Source: a beta proteobacterium L13
Lineage (GTDB): Bacteria > Pseudomonadota > Gammaproteobacteria > Burkholderiales > Chromobacteriaceae
Assembly (NCBI GenBank): GCA_000335715.1
Contig: AMYZ01000002.1
Span: 62,001-126,000, forward strand
DNA length: 64,000 bases
Reading direction: 5' to 3'
Positions 36,017 to 46,620 of the stretch are shown here, piece after piece (the first letter of the stretch is position 1; every line of letters begins with the position of its first letter). The notes beneath the pieces are model-generated. The model ran no database searches, was not told the origin of the DNA, and worked only from the letters and a program-made list of their open reading frames with translations. A program made the position numbers and the translations under genes.

Positions 36017-37333
36017 TTAACGATTACCGCCACTCTTGAAGTTTGCTTTCTTGAGCAGGCCTTCGTACTGATGGGAAAGAACATACGACTGTACTTGAGC
36101 CATGAAATCCATCGTTACAACTACCATGATCAGCAGAGAAGTACCGCCAAAGTAGAATGGAACGTTCCAGCTAAGGATCAGGAACTCAGGCATCAAGCAA
36201 ACAAGTGTGATGTAGATCGCACCAATCAAAGTGAGGCGGAGAATGATCTTCTCGATATACCGCGAAGTCTGCTCGCCTGGGCGGATTCCGGGAATAAATG
36301 CCCCACTCTTCTTCAGGTTATCTGCCGTTTCCTTGGGATTGAATACCAAGGCGGTATAGAAGTAACAGAAGAAAATGATTGCCGCAGCGTACAGCAACAC
36401 GTATACCGGCTGGCCAGGATGAAGCTTGTCTGCAATAGACTTCAGCACGCCAAGGCCTTCGGTATTACCGAACCAACCCAGCACCGTTGCCGGGAACAGG
36501 ATAATGCTAGACGCAAAAATCGGCGGGATCACACCGGCCATGTTCAGCTTTAGCGGCATGTGGGTACTCTGACCCTGCACAACGCGGTTGCCTACTTGGC
36601 GCTTGGCGTAGTTAACCAAAACTTTACGCTGGCCCCGTTCCACAAATACAACCAGATAGGTTACCGCAATCACCGCAACAAACAGCGCGATCACCAGCAG
36701 GATGGGCAGCGAACCTTGGCTAGTCAGCGTCAGGGTCTTACCAATCGCAGCTGGCACACCGGCAGCAATACCTGCGCAGATGATCAGGGAAATACCGTTA
36801 CCCAAACCCCGTTCCGTGATTTGCTCGCCGAGCCACATCAGGAACATGGTGCCGGTTACCAGCGAAACAACTGTCGTTACATAGAACTCCAGCTGCGGCG
36901 CCACTACCAGACCAGGCTGTTTGAACAGCATTACCGCGATACCAAAGCTCTGGAAGCTAGCCAGAGCCAAGGTTGCATAACGTGTGTACTGAGTTATTTT
37001 GCGACGTCCCGCATCGCCCTCTTTCTTCATCTGCTTGAGCGCCGGCACGATCTCCGACGCAAGCTGAAGAACAATAGAGGCAGAGATATACGGCATAATG
37101 CCCAAGGCAAACACCGTAAACCTCTCCAAGGCGCCTCCCGAGAACATGTTAAACATGTCCAGGAGGCCCGTTTGCGACGACTGGAACAACTTCGCTAGTT
37201 CTGCAGGATTGATACCGGGCACCGGCACATGCGCACCAATACGGTAAACAATCAAAGCTCCGACCAAAAACAAGATACGGCGCTTGAGATCACCAAACTT
37301 GTTGGCGTTTCCAACTAGAGAAGTATTCGCCAC
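36017..37333 (-). CDS. secY: Protein translocase subunit SecY
   Basis: Central channel of the Sec translocon, 438 residues with ten membrane helices. Motifs include [32 protein letters not shown] in short blocks, the cytoplasmic loop [19 protein letters not shown] and [19 protein letters not shown]. It partners with SecE, encoded at 62725-63078 in this window. It follows rplO by 10 nt in the spc operon. Confidence 0.97.
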   Translation of the reverse strand: MANTSLVGNANKFGDLKRRILFLVGALIVYRIGAHVPVPGINPAELAKLFQSSQTGLLDMFNMFSGGALERFTVFALGIMPYISASIVLQLASEIVPALKQMKKEGDAGRRKITQYTRYATLALASFQSFGIAVMLFKQPGLVVAPQLEFYVTTVVSLVTGTMFLMWLGEQITERGLGNGISLIICAGIAAGVPAAIGKTLTLTSQGSLPILLVIALFVAVIAVTYLVVFVERGQRKVLVNYAKRQVGNRVVQGQSTHMPLKLNMAGVIPPIFASSIILFPATVLGWFGNTEGLGVLKSIADKLHPGQPVYVLLYAAAIIFFCYFYTALVFNPKETADNLKKSGAFIPGIRPGEQTSRYIEKIILRLTLIGAIYITLVCLMPEFLILSWNVPFYFGGTSLLIMVVVTMDFMAQVQSYVLSHQYEGLLKKANFKSGGNR

Positions 37334-37343
37334 GGATTGCGCC

Positions 37344-37778
37344 TTATTCTACGAAACTGCCACCAGCAGCTTCGATCGCAGCTTTAGCACCAGCGGTAGC
37401 AGCAACGCCACGCAGGGTAAAGGCACGATCAACGGAGCCGGACAGGATCAGTTTGGCACCCAGTGCTTGCACAGGAACCAGACCAGCCTGTTTCAGGGAC
37501 AGCAGATCCACCTCGACAACTGGCAGCAATGCCAGCTCGGACAGGCGAACTTCAGCCACATCACCAGCAGTCAGCGACTTGAAGCCACGCTTTGGCAGAC
37601 GACGTTGCAGTGGCATTTGACCACCTTCGAAGCCTACTTTGTGGAAGCCACCTGCACGGCTCTTCTGACCTTTATGGCCACGACCAGCGGTTTTACCCAG
37701 GCCGCTACCAATGCCACGACCTACACGACGCTTGGCGTGCTTGGCGCCAGCGGCAGGCTTAATGGTATTCAGCAACAT
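37344..37778 (-). CDS. rplO: 50S ribosomal protein L15
   Basis: 144-residue 23S rRNA-binding protein. A Gly/Lys-rich N-terminal extension, [19 protein letters not shown], precedes the globular domain with [14 protein letters not shown]. It starts 3 nt after rpmD, so the two are coupled. Confidence 0.97.
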   Translation of the reverse strand: MLLNTIKPAAGAKHAKRRVGRGIGSGLGKTAGRGHKGQKSRAGGFHKVGFEGGQMPLQRRLPKRGFKSLTAGDVAEVRLSELALLPVVEVDLLSLKQAGLVPVQALGAKLILSGSVDRAFTLRGVAATAGAKAAIEAAGGSFVE

Positions 37779-37781
37779 TTA

Positions 37782-37967
37782 TCAGCCCTCGCTCTTAACC
37801 AGGTAGCTGATCTTGTTGATCATGCCACGGTTAGCTGCAGTGTCGATAACTTCAACGGTCTGATTGATTTTCTTCAGACCGAGACCACGTGCGCAAGCCT
37901 TGTGCGATTCAATACGACCAATCAGGCTCTTAACCAGAGTCACTTTGATGGTTTTGATATCACTCAT
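37782..37967 (-). CDS. rpmD: 50S ribosomal protein L30
   Basis: 61-residue protein [40 protein letters not shown], split across the usual alpha-beta fold. It overlaps the end of rpsE by 8 nt and runs directly into rplO. Confidence 0.96.
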   Translation of the reverse strand: MSDIKTIKVTLVKSLIGRIESHKACARGLGLKKINQTVEVIDTAANRGMINKISYLVKSEG

Positions 37968-38478
37968 GATCCGCCCCCAGAATTTGCTCTACGGTCAGAC
38001 CACGCTTGGCTGCAATTTGAGCCGGAGTGTGGATCTTGCTCAGGCCGTCCAGAGTTGCACGAACCACGTTGTACGGGTTGGTGGAACCGTGGATTTTAGC
38101 CGAAACGTTGTGCACGCCCAGGGCTTCAAATACAGCACGCATCGGGCCGCCAGCTTTAACACCGGCACCTTCTTTAGCCGGCTGCATGAACACGGTGGTA
38201 GCACCGTGCTTGCCAACGACTGCGTGATGCAGCGTACCGTTTTTCAGCGGTACTTTAATCATATTGCGACGTGCCTGTTCCATGCCTTTCTGTACAGCAG
38301 CAGGAACCTCTTTGGAACGGCCCTTACCCATGCCGATACCACCGTCGCCATCACCTACGACAGTCAGAGCCGAGAAGGCCATGATACGACCACCCTTCAC
38401 CACTTTGGTGACACGGTTTACGCCGATCATTTTCTCGATCAGACCATCGCCACGATCTTCGATCTCGTGCTTAGCCAT
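37960..38478 (-). CDS. rpsE: 30S ribosomal protein S5
   Basis: 172-residue accuracy protein. It has an N-terminal S5 RNA-binding domain ([32 protein letters not shown], in two blocks) and a C-terminal domain with [30 protein letters not shown]. Part of the spc operon, overlapping rpmD by 8 nt. Confidence 0.97.
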   Translation of the reverse strand: MAKHEIEDRGDGLIEKMIGVNRVTKVVKGGRIMAFSALTVVGDGDGGIGMGKGRSKEVPAAVQKGMEQARRNMIKVPLKNGTLHHAVVGKHGATTVFMQPAKEGAGVKAGGPMRAVFEALGVHNVSAKIHGSTNPYNVVRATLDGLSKIHTPAQIAAKRGLTVEQILGADHE

Positions 38479-38490
38479 TCTTAACTCCGA

Positions 38491-38844
38491 TTAGAATACA
38501 AGACCGTTTTCACGGGCAGCGTCTGCCAAGGCCTTGATGCGACCATGGTATTTGAAGCCGGAACGATCGAATGCAACCTGGCTTACGCCAGCAGCTTTGG
38601 CTTTTTCGGCAATTGCTTTGCCAACCACAACAGCTGCAGCAACGTTGCCACCGTTTGCAAGATTAGCGCGCACATCAGCTTCAAGACTGGAAGCACTTGC
38701 CAGAACACGGCTGCCAGTTTCGTCAATGACCTGAGCGTAAATGTGGCTATTAGTGCGGTATACGCACAGACGAGCCATCTTGAGCTCCGCAATACGTGCA
38801 CGGGTTTTGCGTGCGCGGCGGAGTCGAGTCTGTTTCTTGTCCAT
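38491..38844 (-). CDS. rplR: 50S ribosomal protein L18
   Basis: 117-residue 5S rRNA-binding protein with a basic N-terminus ([18 protein letters not shown]) and the C-terminal [25 protein letters not shown] signature. It lies between rplF and rpsE in the spc operon. Confidence 0.97.
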   Translation of the reverse strand: MDKKQTRLRRARKTRARIAELKMARLCVYRTNSHIYAQVIDETGSRVLASASSLEADVRANLANGGNVAAAVVVGKAIAEKAKAAGVSQVAFDRSGFKYHGRIKALADAARENGLVF

Positions 38845-38857
38845 TTCAGTGCCTCAA

Positions 38858-39391
38858 TTACTTCTTCTTGGTCTCTTTCAGAACCACAACCTCATCAACG
38901 TAACGAACACCTTTGCCTTTGTATGGCTCTGGGGAACGATATGCGCGGATTTCGGCAGCAACCTGGCCAACGCGCTGTTTGTCAGCACCTTTGATCAGGA
39001 TTTCGGTCTGAGTCGGTGTTTCGCACTTGATGCCAGCTGGCATCTGGTGAACTACCGGGTGGGAGAAACCGAGAGACAGGTTAAGAGCGTCACCTTGAGC
39101 TTGCGCACGGTAACCTACACCTACCAGTTGCAGTTTCTTCTCGAAGCCTTTGCTAACACCAAGAACCATGTTGTTCAGCAGGGCACGCAGGGTGCCAGAC
39201 ATCGAACGGGCAAATTTGGTGTCATTGTTGGCCGCAAAAACCAGTTGGTTATCAACCAGTTTTACGTCAACGTCGGCACACAGCGGGGTGCTCAAAGAGC
39301 CCAGCGCGCCCTTTACGGTTACTTCAGCAGCGCCGAACTTAACTTCTACGCCTGCAGGAATAACCACGGGGTTTTTAGCTACGCGAGACAT
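38858..39391 (-). CDS. rplF: 50S ribosomal protein L6
   Basis: 177-residue protein near the factor-binding site, with the duplicated L6 fold: [33 protein letters not shown], and the C-terminal [18 protein letters not shown]. It is placed between rpsH and rplR. Confidence 0.97.
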   Translation of the reverse strand: MSRVAKNPVVIPAGVEVKFGAAEVTVKGALGSLSTPLCADVDVKLVDNQLVFAANNDTKFARSMSGTLRALLNNMVLGVSKGFEKKLQLVGVGYRAQAQGDALNLSLGFSHPVVHQMPAGIKCETPTQTEILIKGADKQRVGQVAAEIRAYRSPEPYKGKGVRYVDEVVVLKETKKK

Positions 39392-39403
39392 TACACCCTC
39401 CGA

Positions 39404-39799
39404 TTAAGCCACGACGCACAGCAACTCACCGCCGATACCGGCAGCACGTGCTTTACGATCAGTCATTACGCCACGCGAAGTCGAAACGATGGTAACGCCC
39501 AAACCGTTCAGTACCTTCGGAATCTCGGTGGAACCTTTGTAAACACGCAGGCCAGGACGGGATACGCGTTCGATACGCTCAATTACCGGGCGGCCAACGT
39601 AGTACTTCAGCTCAACTTCCAGAACCGGCTTTTTGTCAGCTTCGGTTACTGCGAAGTTTTCGATGTAGCCTTCATCCTTCAGAACCTGAGCGATTGCCAC
39701 CTTCAGTTTCGACGATGGCATCGAAACATTGGTTTTAGCAGCGCGCTGGCCGTTACGGATGCGAGTCAGCATATCGGAAATAGGATCTTGCATGCTCAT
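39404..39799 (-). CDS. rpsH: 30S ribosomal protein S8
   Basis: 131-residue central 16S rRNA-binding protein and, in E. coli, repressor of the spc operon. It begins [18 protein letters not shown] and ends [11 protein letters not shown], with [14 protein letters not shown]. The start at 39799 has GGAG seven bases upstream; the open frame to 39835 has no ribosome-binding site. Confidence 0.97.
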   Translation of the reverse strand: MSMQDPISDMLTRIRNGQRAAKTNVSMPSSKLKVAIAQVLKDEGYIENFAVTEADKKPVLEVELKYYVGRPVIERIERVSRPGLRVYKGSTEIPKVLNGLGVTIVSTSRGVMTDRKARAAGIGGELLCVVA

Positions 39800-39812
39800 T
39801 CTGTATCTCCTA

Positions 39813-40118
39813 TTACCAGCTGGCTTTAACAACACCCGGGATTTCGCCTTTCATGGCGATTTCACGGAGTTTGTTGCGAGCCAGACCGAATTTGCGGAAA
39901 ACGCCACGCGGACGACCAGTCAGTGCGCAGCGACGACGCTGACGTACCGGGCTGGCATTACGCGGCAGCTGCTGCAGCTTCAGACGAGCAGCAAAGCGCT
40001 CTTCTTCAGACAAATTCGGGTTATTGATGATGGCGAGAAGCTGTTCACGCTTGCCGGCGTACTTAGCCACGAGCTTCGCGCGCTTCTCTTCACGATTAAT
40101 CAGAGCAAGAGTTGCCAT
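39813..40118 (-). CDS. rpsN: 30S ribosomal protein S14
   Basis: 101-residue zinc-independent (long, C-minus) S14: [20 protein letters not shown] and the C-terminal [34 protein letters not shown]. The CxxC pairs of the short zinc form are absent. It follows rplE by 4 nt. Confidence 0.97.
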   Translation of the reverse strand: MATLALINREEKRAKLVAKYAGKREQLLAIINNPNLSEEERFAARLKLQQLPRNASPVRQRRRCALTGRPRGVFRKFGLARNKLREIAMKGEIPGVVKASW

Positions 40119-40122
40119 ATGC

Positions 40123-40662
40123 TTAGCCCTTAAACGGGAATTTGAACGCAGCCAGCAGTGCGCGGGCTTCTTCGTCAGTTTTCGCGGAAGTCGTGATAGT
40201 AATGTTCATACCACGCAGAGCATCGATCTTGTCGTACTCGATTTCCGGGAAAATGATCTGTTCTTTAACGCCCATGTTGTAGTTACCGCGGCCGTCAAAA
40301 GACTTGGCGGAAACACCACGGAAGTCACGAACGCGCGGCAGCGAGATAGTAACCAGGCGATCCAGGAACTCGTACATGCGTTCGCGACGCAGAGTTACCT
40401 TGCAACCTACCGGGTAGTTATCACGGATCTTAAAGCCGGCGATGGACTTGCGAGCAGCAGTAACAACTGGCTTCTGACCAGCAATCTTTTCCAGATCGCC
40501 AACCGCGTGGTCCATAACTTTTTTGTCAGCAACCGCTTCGCCAACACCCATGTTCAGGGTGATCTTTTCAATGCGCGGCACTTCCATAACGGACTTGTAG
40601 CCGAATTGTTTGATCAGCTCTGGAACAACGGTGCTTTTGTAGAAATCATACAAACGTGCCAT
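40123..40662 (-). CDS. rplE: 50S ribosomal protein L5
   Basis: 179-residue 5S rRNA-binding protein contacting S13 and P-site tRNA. It contains [46 protein letters not shown] in blocks, and the C-terminal [27 protein letters not shown]. It follows rplX by 9 nt. Confidence 0.97.
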   Translation of the reverse strand: MARLYDFYKSTVVPELIKQFGYKSVMEVPRIEKITLNMGVGEAVADKKVMDHAVGDLEKIAGQKPVVTAARKSIAGFKIRDNYPVGCKVTLRRERMYEFLDRLVTISLPRVRDFRGVSAKSFDGRGNYNMGVKEQIIFPEIEYDKIDALRGMNITITTSAKTDEEARALLAAFKFPFKG

Positions 40663-40671
40663 TTTTGCTCC

Positions 40672-40986
40672 TTACGCGCCCACGATTTCGCCAGTGGACT
40701 TGAAGACACGTACTTTCTTGCCGTCATCAAGAACCTTAAAGCCAACACGGTCAGCTTTCTGGGTAGCCGCGTTGAAAATAGCGACATTGGAAACATCCAG
40801 AGGCATTGTTTTCTCAACAATACCGCCAGCCACACCGCGGATCGGGTTAGGCTTCTGGTGTTTTTTCACCAGGTTGATGCCTTCTACCAATACCTTGCCT
40901 TCGAGCACGCGCAGTACAGCACCACGTTTGCCTTTGTCTTTGCCGGTGATTACGACGACTTCGTCGCCTTTACGAATCTTACGCAT
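40672..40986 (-). CDS. rplX: 50S ribosomal protein L24
   Basis: 104-residue assembly initiator with an N-terminal KOW motif ([24 protein letters not shown]) and the sequence [13 protein letters not shown]. It is the second gene of the spc operon, 11 nt after rplN. Confidence 0.97.
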   Translation of the reverse strand: MRKIRKGDEVVVITGKDKGKRGAVLRVLEGKVLVEGINLVKKHQKPNPIRGVAGGIVEKTMPLDVSNVAIFNAATQKADRVGFKVLDDGKKVRVFKSTGEIVGA

Positions 40987-40997
40987 GGGTTCTCTCC

Positions 40998-41366
40998 TTA
41001 CAACACTTCAGGAGCCAGCGACACGATCTTCATGAAGCGCTCGGTACGCAGTTCACGCGTAACAGGCCCGAAGATACGAGTACCGATCGGCTCAAGCTTG
41101 TTGTTGAGCAGAACAGCCGCGTTGCTGTCAAATTTAATCAGAGAGCCATCAGGACGACGAACGCCTTTAGCAGTGCGAACCACTACAGCGTTGTAAACAT
41201 CACCCTTCTTGACACGACCACGAGGAGCAGCATCCTTGATGCTGACCTTGATAATGTCACCCACGCCGGCATAGCGACGTTTGGAGCCGCCCAACACCTT
41301 GATGCACATAACAGAGCGCGCACCAGTGTTGTCTGCAACATCCAAAATGGACTGCATTTGAATCAT
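40998..41366 (-). CDS. rplN: 50S ribosomal protein L14
   Basis: 122-residue protein at the subunit interface: [27 protein letters not shown] and [28 protein letters not shown]-type ending. It is the first gene of the spc operon. The ~130-nt leader from the candidate promoter at 41505-41533 contains two hairpins (41403-41443). Confidence 0.97.
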   Translation of the reverse strand: MIQMQSILDVADNTGARSVMCIKVLGGSKRRYAGVGDIIKVSIKDAAPRGRVKKGDVYNAVVVRTAKGVRRPDGSLIKFDSNAAVLLNNKLEPIGTRIFGPVTRELRTERFMKIVSLAPEVL

Positions 41367-41402
41367 GTTTGATTACCTTTCTATCCAACTTAATTCCGCC
41401 TC

Positions 41403-41443
41403 TTTCCTTCCGAACATGAAGGAAACGCCGCAAAATGCGGCGT
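41403..41443 (-). promoter_or_regulatory. Two adjacent hairpins in the rplN leader
   Basis: Stem A: 8-bp arms 41403-41410 and 41418-41425 around a 7-nt loop. Stem B: ACGCCGCA/TGCGGCGT at 41425-41432 and 41436-41443 around AAA. The stems share base 41425, so they abut. On the - strand stem B is followed by TTTCCTTC, a weak terminator-like end. They may attenuate or protect the spc mRNA. Confidence 0.55.
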
Positions 41444-41504
41444 GTCTAGCGGCCAGTCTTGGACCCCGTCAGGGATGATTTCGGAGGAACCCCCGAAAAC
41501 AGCC

Positions 41505-41533
41505 ATTATACAGAGGGGTTGCCCCCTCTGCAA
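41505..41533 (-). promoter_or_regulatory. spc operon promoter candidate with a hairpin in the spacer
   Basis: On the - strand, TTGCAG (41528-41533), a 17-bp spacer and a consensus TATAAT (41505-41510). The spacer is almost entirely an 8-bp inverted repeat CAGAGGGG/CCCCTCTG (41511-41518, 41523-41530). Location between rpsQ and rplN is where the spc promoter lies in E. coli. Confidence 0.75.
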
Positions 41534-41536
41534 GCA

Positions 41537-41800
41537 TTACACTTGGCGAGCTTTCTCGACCAGTGCAGTGACAGCCCAAGTTTTTGTTTTCGAGAGCGGA
41601 CGAGTCTCGCTGATGACTACGATGTCACCGGCGCGGAACTCGTTGTTCTCATCATGGGCGTGAAACTTCTTGGAACGACGGATAACTTTACCGTAGATTG
41701 GGTGCTTTACTTTGCGCTCAACCAGGACAGTTACTGTCTTATCCATTTTATCGCTGACTACTTTACCAGTCAGCGTACGAACCACTTTAGTGTCGCTCAT
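41537..41800 (-). CDS. rpsQ: 30S ribosomal protein S17
   Basis: 87-residue OB-fold primary 16S rRNA-binding protein: [42 protein letters not shown], given in the family order. It is the last gene of the S10 operon, 1 nt after rpmC, and is followed by the spc promoter region. Confidence 0.97.
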   Translation of the reverse strand: MSDTKVVRTLTGKVVSDKMDKTVTVLVERKVKHPIYGKVIRRSKKFHAHDENNEFRAGDIVVISETRPLSKTKTWAVTALVEKARQV

Positions 41801-41801
41801 A

Positions 41802-41990
41802 TTATGCAGCCTTCTCTTTCAGAACGGTGCGGACACGCGCGATGTCACGACGCACTTTTTTCAGCTCGCTGTTTTTAGCCAGCTGCTGGGTTGCGTGTTG
41901 CATGCGCAGTGCGAACTGAGCTTTCAAAAGACCGAGCAGTTCGGCTTTGAGCTCATCAACGTTCTTGGCTCTCAGTTCAGTCGCTTTCAT
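41802..41990 (-). CDS. rpmC: 50S ribosomal protein L29
   Basis: 62-residue helical protein at the tunnel exit and part of the SRP/trigger-factor docking site: [31 protein letters not shown]. It overlaps rplP by one base. Confidence 0.96.
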   Translation of the reverse strand: MKATELRAKNVDELKAELLGLLKAQFALRMQHATQQLAKNSELKKVRRDIARVRTVLKEKAA

Positions 41991-42406
41991 TACTGGCCCA
42001 CCTGTTTAGTCACAAACACCGTCGGGATTGGCAGCTTGGCAGCAGCCAGACGGAACGCTTCACGAGCCAGTTCTTCAGCAACGCCGTCCATTTCGTACAG
42101 CATCTTACCTGGCTGAATTTCTGCCACGTAGTATTCAGGAGAACCTTTACCCCCACCCATACGAACTTCGGCTGGCTTGGAAGTAATTGGCTTGTCCGGG
42201 AATACACGGATCCAGATACGACCGCCACGTTTGATGTGACGAGTCATCGCACGACGTGCGGCTTCAATCTGGCGAGCAGTCAGACGACCACGGCCCAGAG
42301 CTTTCAGACCGAAGTCACCAAAGCTCACCTTGTTGCCACGGGTAGCAATACCAGTATTGCGACCTTTGTGCTGTTTACGGTATTTGAGTCTAGTTGGCTG
42401 CAGCAT
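41990..42406 (-). CDS. rplP: 50S ribosomal protein L16
   Basis: 138-residue protein near the peptidyl transferase centre: [55 protein letters not shown] and the Arg/Gly region [16 protein letters not shown]. It overlaps the end of rpsC by 17 nt. Confidence 0.97.
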   Translation of the reverse strand: MLQPTRLKYRKQHKGRNTGIATRGNKVSFGDFGLKALGRGRLTARQIEAARRAMTRHIKRGGRIWIRVFPDKPITSKPAEVRMGGGKGSPEYYVAEIQPGKMLYEMDGVAEELAREAFRLAAAKLPIPTVFVTKQVGQ

Positions 42407-43094
42407 TACGAGCTCCTGCCTTTCTGGATTTCTTCTCAGGTGCTACCGGGGCTGCCTGAACCTGACCTGGCTTCATGTCACCCTTGTAGACCCATACCTT
42501 GATACCGATTACACCGTAGGTGGTGTGGGCTTCGGAAGTAGCGTAGTCCACATCAGCACGCAGAGTGTGCAGTGGAACACGGCCTTCGCGATACCACTCG
42601 CTACGTGCAATGTCGATACCGTTCAGACGGCCGGAGCTCATGATCTTGATGCCCTGAGCACCCATGCGCATTGCATTTTGCATGGAACGCTTCATGGCAC
42701 GACGGAACATTACGCGCTTTTCCAGCTGGGAAGCGATACCATCGGCAATGATCTGCGCATCGATTTCCGGCTTGCGAACTTCTTCGATGTTCACATGCAC
42801 AGGAACACCCATGCGACGCTGCAGTTCTTTTTTCAGAACTTCAATGTCTTCACCTTTTTTACCGATTACAACACCTGGACGGGCACTGTGAATGGTAATA
42901 CGGGCGGACTTGGCTGGACGCTCGATAACGATGCGGCCAACTGCAGCATGAGCGAGCTTCTTCTTCAGGAATTCACGAACTTCGATATCCTGCTTCAGCT
43001 GACCTGCAAAATCGTGCGAGTTTGCAAACCACTTGGAAGCCCAGTTTTTTGTTACTGCGAGACGGAAACCCGTCGGATGAATCTTCTGACCCAT
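42390..43094 (-). CDS. rpsC: 30S ribosomal protein S3
   Basis: 234-residue mRNA-entry protein with helicase activity. The N-terminal KH domain has [26 protein letters not shown], and the C-terminal domain has [30 protein letters not shown]. It begins [18 protein letters not shown]. Confidence 0.97.
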   Translation of the reverse strand: MGQKIHPTGFRLAVTKNWASKWFANSHDFAGQLKQDIEVREFLKKKLAHAAVGRIVIERPAKSARITIHSARPGVVIGKKGEDIEVLKKELQRRMGVPVHVNIEEVRKPEIDAQIIADGIASQLEKRVMFRRAMKRSMQNAMRMGAQGIKIMSSGRLNGIDIARSEWYREGRVPLHTLRADVDYATSEAHTTYGVIGIKVWVYKGDMKPGQVQAAPVAPEKKSRKAGARNAAAN

Positions 43095-43104
43095 AGCTTA
43101 CCCC

Positions 43105-43434
43105 TTAGTTGCCAACACTTAGCGTGATGTGGCAGGTCTGCTTCTCGATGCGGTTACCACGGCCTTTGGCACGTGCGGTAAAGCGCTTGAGGCTAGGACC
43201 CTTGTCAACATAGATGCTCGTCACTTTCAGAGTATCGATATCCGCGCCTTCGTTGTGCTCAGCGTTAGCAATAGCGGATTCCAGTACTTTCTTGATCAGT
43301 GCAGCACCCTTTTTCGGGCTGAAAGTCAGAATGTTCAGTGCCTGACCAACGGATTGACCGCGGATCAGATCTGCTACCAAGCGGCACTTCTGTGCCGAAA
43401 GGCGTGCATTATTCAGTTGTGCAGAAACTTTCAT
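43105..43434 (-). CDS. rplV: 50S ribosomal protein L22
   Basis: 109-residue protein whose hairpin lines the exit tunnel: [44 protein letters not shown]. The tunnel loop shows no insertion or deletion that would suggest macrolide resistance. Confidence 0.97.
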   Translation of the reverse strand: MKVSAQLNNARLSAQKCRLVADLIRGQSVGQALNILTFSPKKGAALIKKVLESAIANAEHNEGADIDTLKVTSIYVDKGPSLKRFTARAKGRGNRIEKQTCHITLSVGN

Positions 43435-43443
43435 CGCATCACC

Positions 43444-43722
43444 TTATTTCTTCTTGGCCTTCTTATCAGCCGCATGGCCTTTGAAGGTACGAGTCAGCGA
43501 GAATTCACCAAGCTTGTGACCAACCATGTTCTCGGACACATAAACCGGCACGTGAGTGCGGCCGTTGTGTACGGCGATAGTCAGACCGATGAAGTCCGGC
43601 AGAATGGTCGAGCGACGGGACCAGGTCTTGATCGGGCGCTTGTCATTCGTCGCACGCACCGCATCCACTTTTTTCAGCAGGTGGAGATCAACGAACGGGC
43701 CTTTTTTAAGCGAACGTGCCAT
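43444..43722 (-). CDS. rpsS: 30S ribosomal protein S19
   Basis: 92-residue head protein: [51 protein letters not shown] and [20 protein letters not shown]. It lies between rplB and rplV with short gaps. Confidence 0.97.
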   Translation of the reverse strand: MARSLKKGPFVDLHLLKKVDAVRATNDKRPIKTWSRRSTILPDFIGLTIAVHNGRTHVPVYVSENMVGHKLGEFSLTRTFKGHAADKKAKKK

Positions 43723-43736
43723 AAGTCAATTACCCC

Positions 43737-44564
43737 TTATTTCGAAAAGCGACGGCGTACGATCATATTGTCGGTACGCTTGTTGCGACGGGTACGGAAG
43801 CCCTTAGTTGGGGTACCCCATGGGCTTACTGGCACGCGACCTTCACCGGTACGGCCTTCACCACCACCGTGCGGGTGATCCACCGGGTTCATGGCAGTAC
43901 CACGAACGGTCGGACGAATACCGCGCCAGCGGTTTGCACCGGCTTTACCAATCTTACGCAGGCTGTGCTCTTCGTTACCTACTTCGCCAACGGTGGCGCG
44001 GCAGTCAACGTGTACCTTGCGGATCTCGCCGGAGCGCAGACGCAGCTGGGCGTAAACGCCTTCGCGGGCCAGCAGCATGGCGGAGGAACCAGCGGAACGA
44101 GCGATCTGAGCACCTTTACCCGGCTGCAGTTCGATGCAGTGGATGGTGGTACCAACTGGAATGTTGCGGATAGGCAGGGCATTACCAGCTTTGATCGGGG
44201 CTTCAGCACCGGACATCAGCTCGGCACCTGGCTTAACGCCACGCGGAGCAATGATGTAGCGACGCTCACCGTCTGCATAGCACAGCAGTGCGATGTGGGC
44301 GGTACGGTTCGGATCGTATTCGATACGCTCAACTTTGGCCGGGATCGCATCTTTGTTGCGACGGAAGTCTACGATACGGTAGTGCTTCTTGTGGCCACCA
44401 CCCTTGTGACGGGTAGTGATGTGACCGTTGTTGTTACGGCCAGCAGTCGAAGTTTTCTTTTCAACCAGCGCAGCGAACGGAGCACCTTTGTGCAGGTCAG
44501 GATGTACGACCTTAACAACGGCACGACGACCTGCGGAAGTCGGTTTAACTTTTACGAGAGGCAT
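43737..44564 (-). CDS. rplB: 50S ribosomal protein L2
   Basis: 275-residue core large-subunit protein required for subunit joining and peptidyl transfer: [26 protein letters not shown] and the C-terminal [19 protein letters not shown] block with the conserved His near the catalytic centre. Fourth gene of the S10 operon counted from rplC. Confidence 0.98.
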   Translation of the reverse strand: MPLVKVKPTSAGRRAVVKVVHPDLHKGAPFAALVEKKTSTAGRNNNGHITTRHKGGGHKKHYRIVDFRRNKDAIPAKVERIEYDPNRTAHIALLCYADGERRYIIAPRGVKPGAELMSGAEAPIKAGNALPIRNIPVGTTIHCIELQPGKGAQIARSAGSSAMLLAREGVYAQLRLRSGEIRKVHVDCRATVGEVGNEEHSLRKIGKAGANRWRGIRPTVRGTAMNPVDHPHGGGEGRTGEGRVPVSPWGTPTKGFRTRRNKRTDNMIVRRRFSK

Positions 44565-44575
44565 GCTCTATCTCC

Positions 44576-44884
44576 TTACTCCGCAACGGCCGGGGTGGCG
44601 GTCAGGTCAAGTTCTTGACCCGGAACCAGGCTTACATACGCCTTTTTCCAGTCCTTGCGGCGGCCAACGAAGCGACCAAAACGCTTGGTTTTGCCCTTAA
44701 CGTTGACAGTGGAAACACCTTCAACCTTGACATTGAACAGCAGTTCAACGGCAGCCTTGATTTCCGGCTTAGTTGCATCGGTAGCAACGCGGAAAGCAAC
44801 CTGCTGGTTTTTCTCGGCAACCAGTGTGCTCTTTTCAGACACGATCGGCGCCAGGATTACTTGCAGCAAACGTTCCTGGTTCAT
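44576..44884 (-). CDS. rplW: 50S ribosomal protein L23
   Basis: 102-residue tunnel-exit protein that docks trigger factor and [23 protein letters not shown] and [22 protein letters not shown]. The ATG at 44884 overlaps the rplD stop (ATGA) with GAGGAG eight bases upstream; a GTG at 44890 sits too close to that site. Confidence 0.96.
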   Translation of the reverse strand: MNQERLLQVILAPIVSEKSTLVAEKNQQVAFRVATDATKPEIKAAVELLFNVKVEGVSTVNVKGKTKRFGRFVGRRKDWKKAYVSLVPGQELDLTATPAVAE

Positions 44885-45501
44885 ACCCACTGCTCCTCGA
44901 GTTGCTTCACGGCATCACGGGTGATTACCACTTTCTTGAAGCGTACCAGGCTGAAAGGATCAGCTTGCTGAGCTTCAATTACCAGCACGTTAGGCAGGTT
45001 ACGGGAAGATAGATACAGATTCTCATCCAGCTCTTTGGTGATGATCAGTGCACGATCCAGACCCAGAGCCTTCACCTTGGCGGCGAATTCTTTGGTTTTC
45101 GGTGTAGCAACATTCAGCTCATCAACAATGATCAGGCGTTCGTCACGAACCAGCTGGGACAGAATAGTAGCCATACCTGCGCGGTATTGCTTACGGTTCA
45201 CTTTATGGGTGAAGTTTTCGTCCGGCTTGTTCGGGAAGGTGCGACCACCACCACGCCACAGCGGGGAAGAAGTCATACCGGCACGAGCACGGCCTGTACC
45301 TTTCTGGCGGAAAGGCTTCTTGGTCGAGTGTTTAACCTCGGCACGAGTCAACTGGGCACGGTTACCGCTACGGGCGTTAGCCAGGAAGGCAGTAACAACC
45401 TGATGTACCAGTGCTTCGTTGTAGTCACGTGCAAACAGTGCTTCAGAAGCTTGCAGGGCGTCTACTTGCTGACCCTGGGCATTGATCACTTTCAATTCCA
45501 T
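44881..45501 (-). CDS. rplD: 50S ribosomal protein L4
   Basis: 206-residue protein whose extended loop lines the exit tunnel; in E. coli it also represses the S10 operon through the leader. It contains the loop [28 protein letters not shown], shown here in normal form. It overlaps rplC by one base and rplW by four. Confidence 0.97.
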   Translation of the reverse strand: MELKVINAQGQQVDALQASEALFARDYNEALVHQVVTAFLANARSGNRAQLTRAEVKHSTKKPFRQKGTGRARAGMTSSPLWRGGGRTFPNKPDENFTHKVNRKQYRAGMATILSQLVRDERLIIVDELNVATPKTKEFAAKVKALGLDRALIITKELDENLYLSSRNLPNVLVIEAQQADPFSLVRFKKVVITRDAVKQLEEQWV

Positions 45502-46145
45502 TATGCACCTGCCTTCACGCTAGGACGCACCACTACGTCGCCGTTCTTGGCACCAGGCACTGCGCCTTTTACCAGAATCAGTTGACGCTCTACGTCGATA
45601 CGAACGACTTCCAAGCACTGAACAGTGCTCTTCACATTACCGTACTGACCTGCCATGCGCTTACCCGGGAATACACGGCCCGGATCTTGCGCCTGACCGA
45701 TAGAGCCAGGGGAATTGTGGGAAACCGAGTTACCGTGGGATGCACGGTTGGACGAGAAGTTGTGACGCTTGATGGCGCCAGAGAAGCCTTTACCTTTGGA
45801 GGTACCGGTAACATCTACCAGCTGACCAACGGTGAAGATTTCAACGGACAGCGCATCACCAACATTCAGCGATGCCAGTGCTTCTGCAGTGAGAGTGAAC
45901 TCACGCATAGTACGGGCAGCTTCAATGCCGGCCTTAGCGAAGTGACCGGCTTCTGCCTTGGTCACACGGTTGGCCTTGCGGGCACCTGCAGCAACTTGGA
46001 CAGCTACGTAGCCATCGGTTTCTGCGTTTTTGATTTGCGATACGCGGTTTGCGGACATATCCAGCACAGTTACTGGGACGGTTGCGCCGTCTTCAGCAAA
46101 AATGCGGGTCATGCCGACTTTGCGACCGACTAGACCTAAAGTCAT
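45501..46145 (-). CDS. rplC: 50S ribosomal protein L3
   Basis: 214-residue assembly-initiator protein. It starts [20 protein letters not shown], and its central extension [20 protein letters not shown] contains the Gln that PrmB methylates in enterics. It is the first gene of the S10 unit as read here, because a terminator and promoter-like element (46190-46256) separate it from rpsJ. Confidence 0.97.
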   Translation of the reverse strand: MTLGLVGRKVGMTRIFAEDGATVPVTVLDMSANRVSQIKNAETDGYVAVQVAAGARKANRVTKAEAGHFAKAGIEAARTMREFTLTAEALASLNVGDALSVEIFTVGQLVDVTGTSKGKGFSGAIKRHNFSSNRASHGNSVSHNSPGSIGQAQDPGRVFPGKRMAGQYGNVKSTVQCLEVVRIDVERQLILVKGAVPGAKNGDVVVRPSVKAGA

Positions 46146-46189
46146 GGTTATTTCCTTTACAGGCGCCGATTACGATTGACCGGCTTGCT

Positions 46190-46225
46190 CAAAGAAAAGC
46201 GGACTCATCAAAATGATGAGTCCGC
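46190..46225 (-). terminator. Intrinsic terminator between rpsJ and rplC
   Basis: Perfect 12-bp stem (46199-46210 with 46214-46225) and AAA loop, followed on the - strand by TTTTCTTT. It would end the str-tuf-rpsJ transcript before rplC or act as an attenuator for the S10 genes. Confidence 0.85.
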
Positions 46226-46228
46226 GAC

Positions 46229-46256
46229 TTTATCACAGAAAAATCAATGCTTGCAA
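46229..46256 (-). promoter_or_regulatory. S10 operon promoter candidate
   Basis: On the - strand, TTGCAA (46251-46256), 16-bp spacer, GATAAA (46229-46234), then a GC-rich discriminator. Initiation would fall inside the terminator stem, so transcripts from here would lack part of the hairpin that blocks upstream readthrough. Confidence 0.5.
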
Positions 46257-46288
46257 GCACTTAGCAAACAAACATTGTAAATCCGTAA

Positions 46289-46600
46289 TTACTGAAGCTT
46301 GATTTCCACATCCACGCCAGCTGGCAGGTCCAGCTTCATCAGCGCATCAACGGTTTTATCAGTCGGATCAACGATGTCCATCAGGCGCAGGTGGGTACGG
46401 ATTTCCAGCTGATCGCGGGAAGTCTTGTTCACGTGCGGGGAACGCAGTACGTTGAAACGCTCGATTTTGGTCGGCAGCGGAACCGGGCCTTTAACAACGG
46501 CACCAGTGCGCTTGGCGGTTTCAACGATTTCCTGAGCAGAGCGATCGATCAGATTGTAATCAAAAGCTTTCAGACGGATACGGATTTTCTGGCTTTGCAT
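46289..46600 (-). CDS. rpsJ: 30S ribosomal protein S10 (NusE)
   Basis: 103-residue head protein that doubles as antitermination factor Nus[37 protein letters not shown] in family order, and [19 protein letters not shown] at the end. It follows tuf by 20 nt and is separated from rplC by 143 nt with a terminator, so here it appears to belong to the str transcription unit. Confidence 0.97.
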   Translation of the reverse strand: MQSQKIRIRLKAFDYNLIDRSAQEIVETAKRTGAVVKGPVPLPTKIERFNVLRSPHVNKTSRDQLEIRTHLRLMDIVDPTDKTVDALMKLDLPAGVDVEIKLQ

Positions 46601-46620
46601 GGTATTAACTCCGCGTCCGA

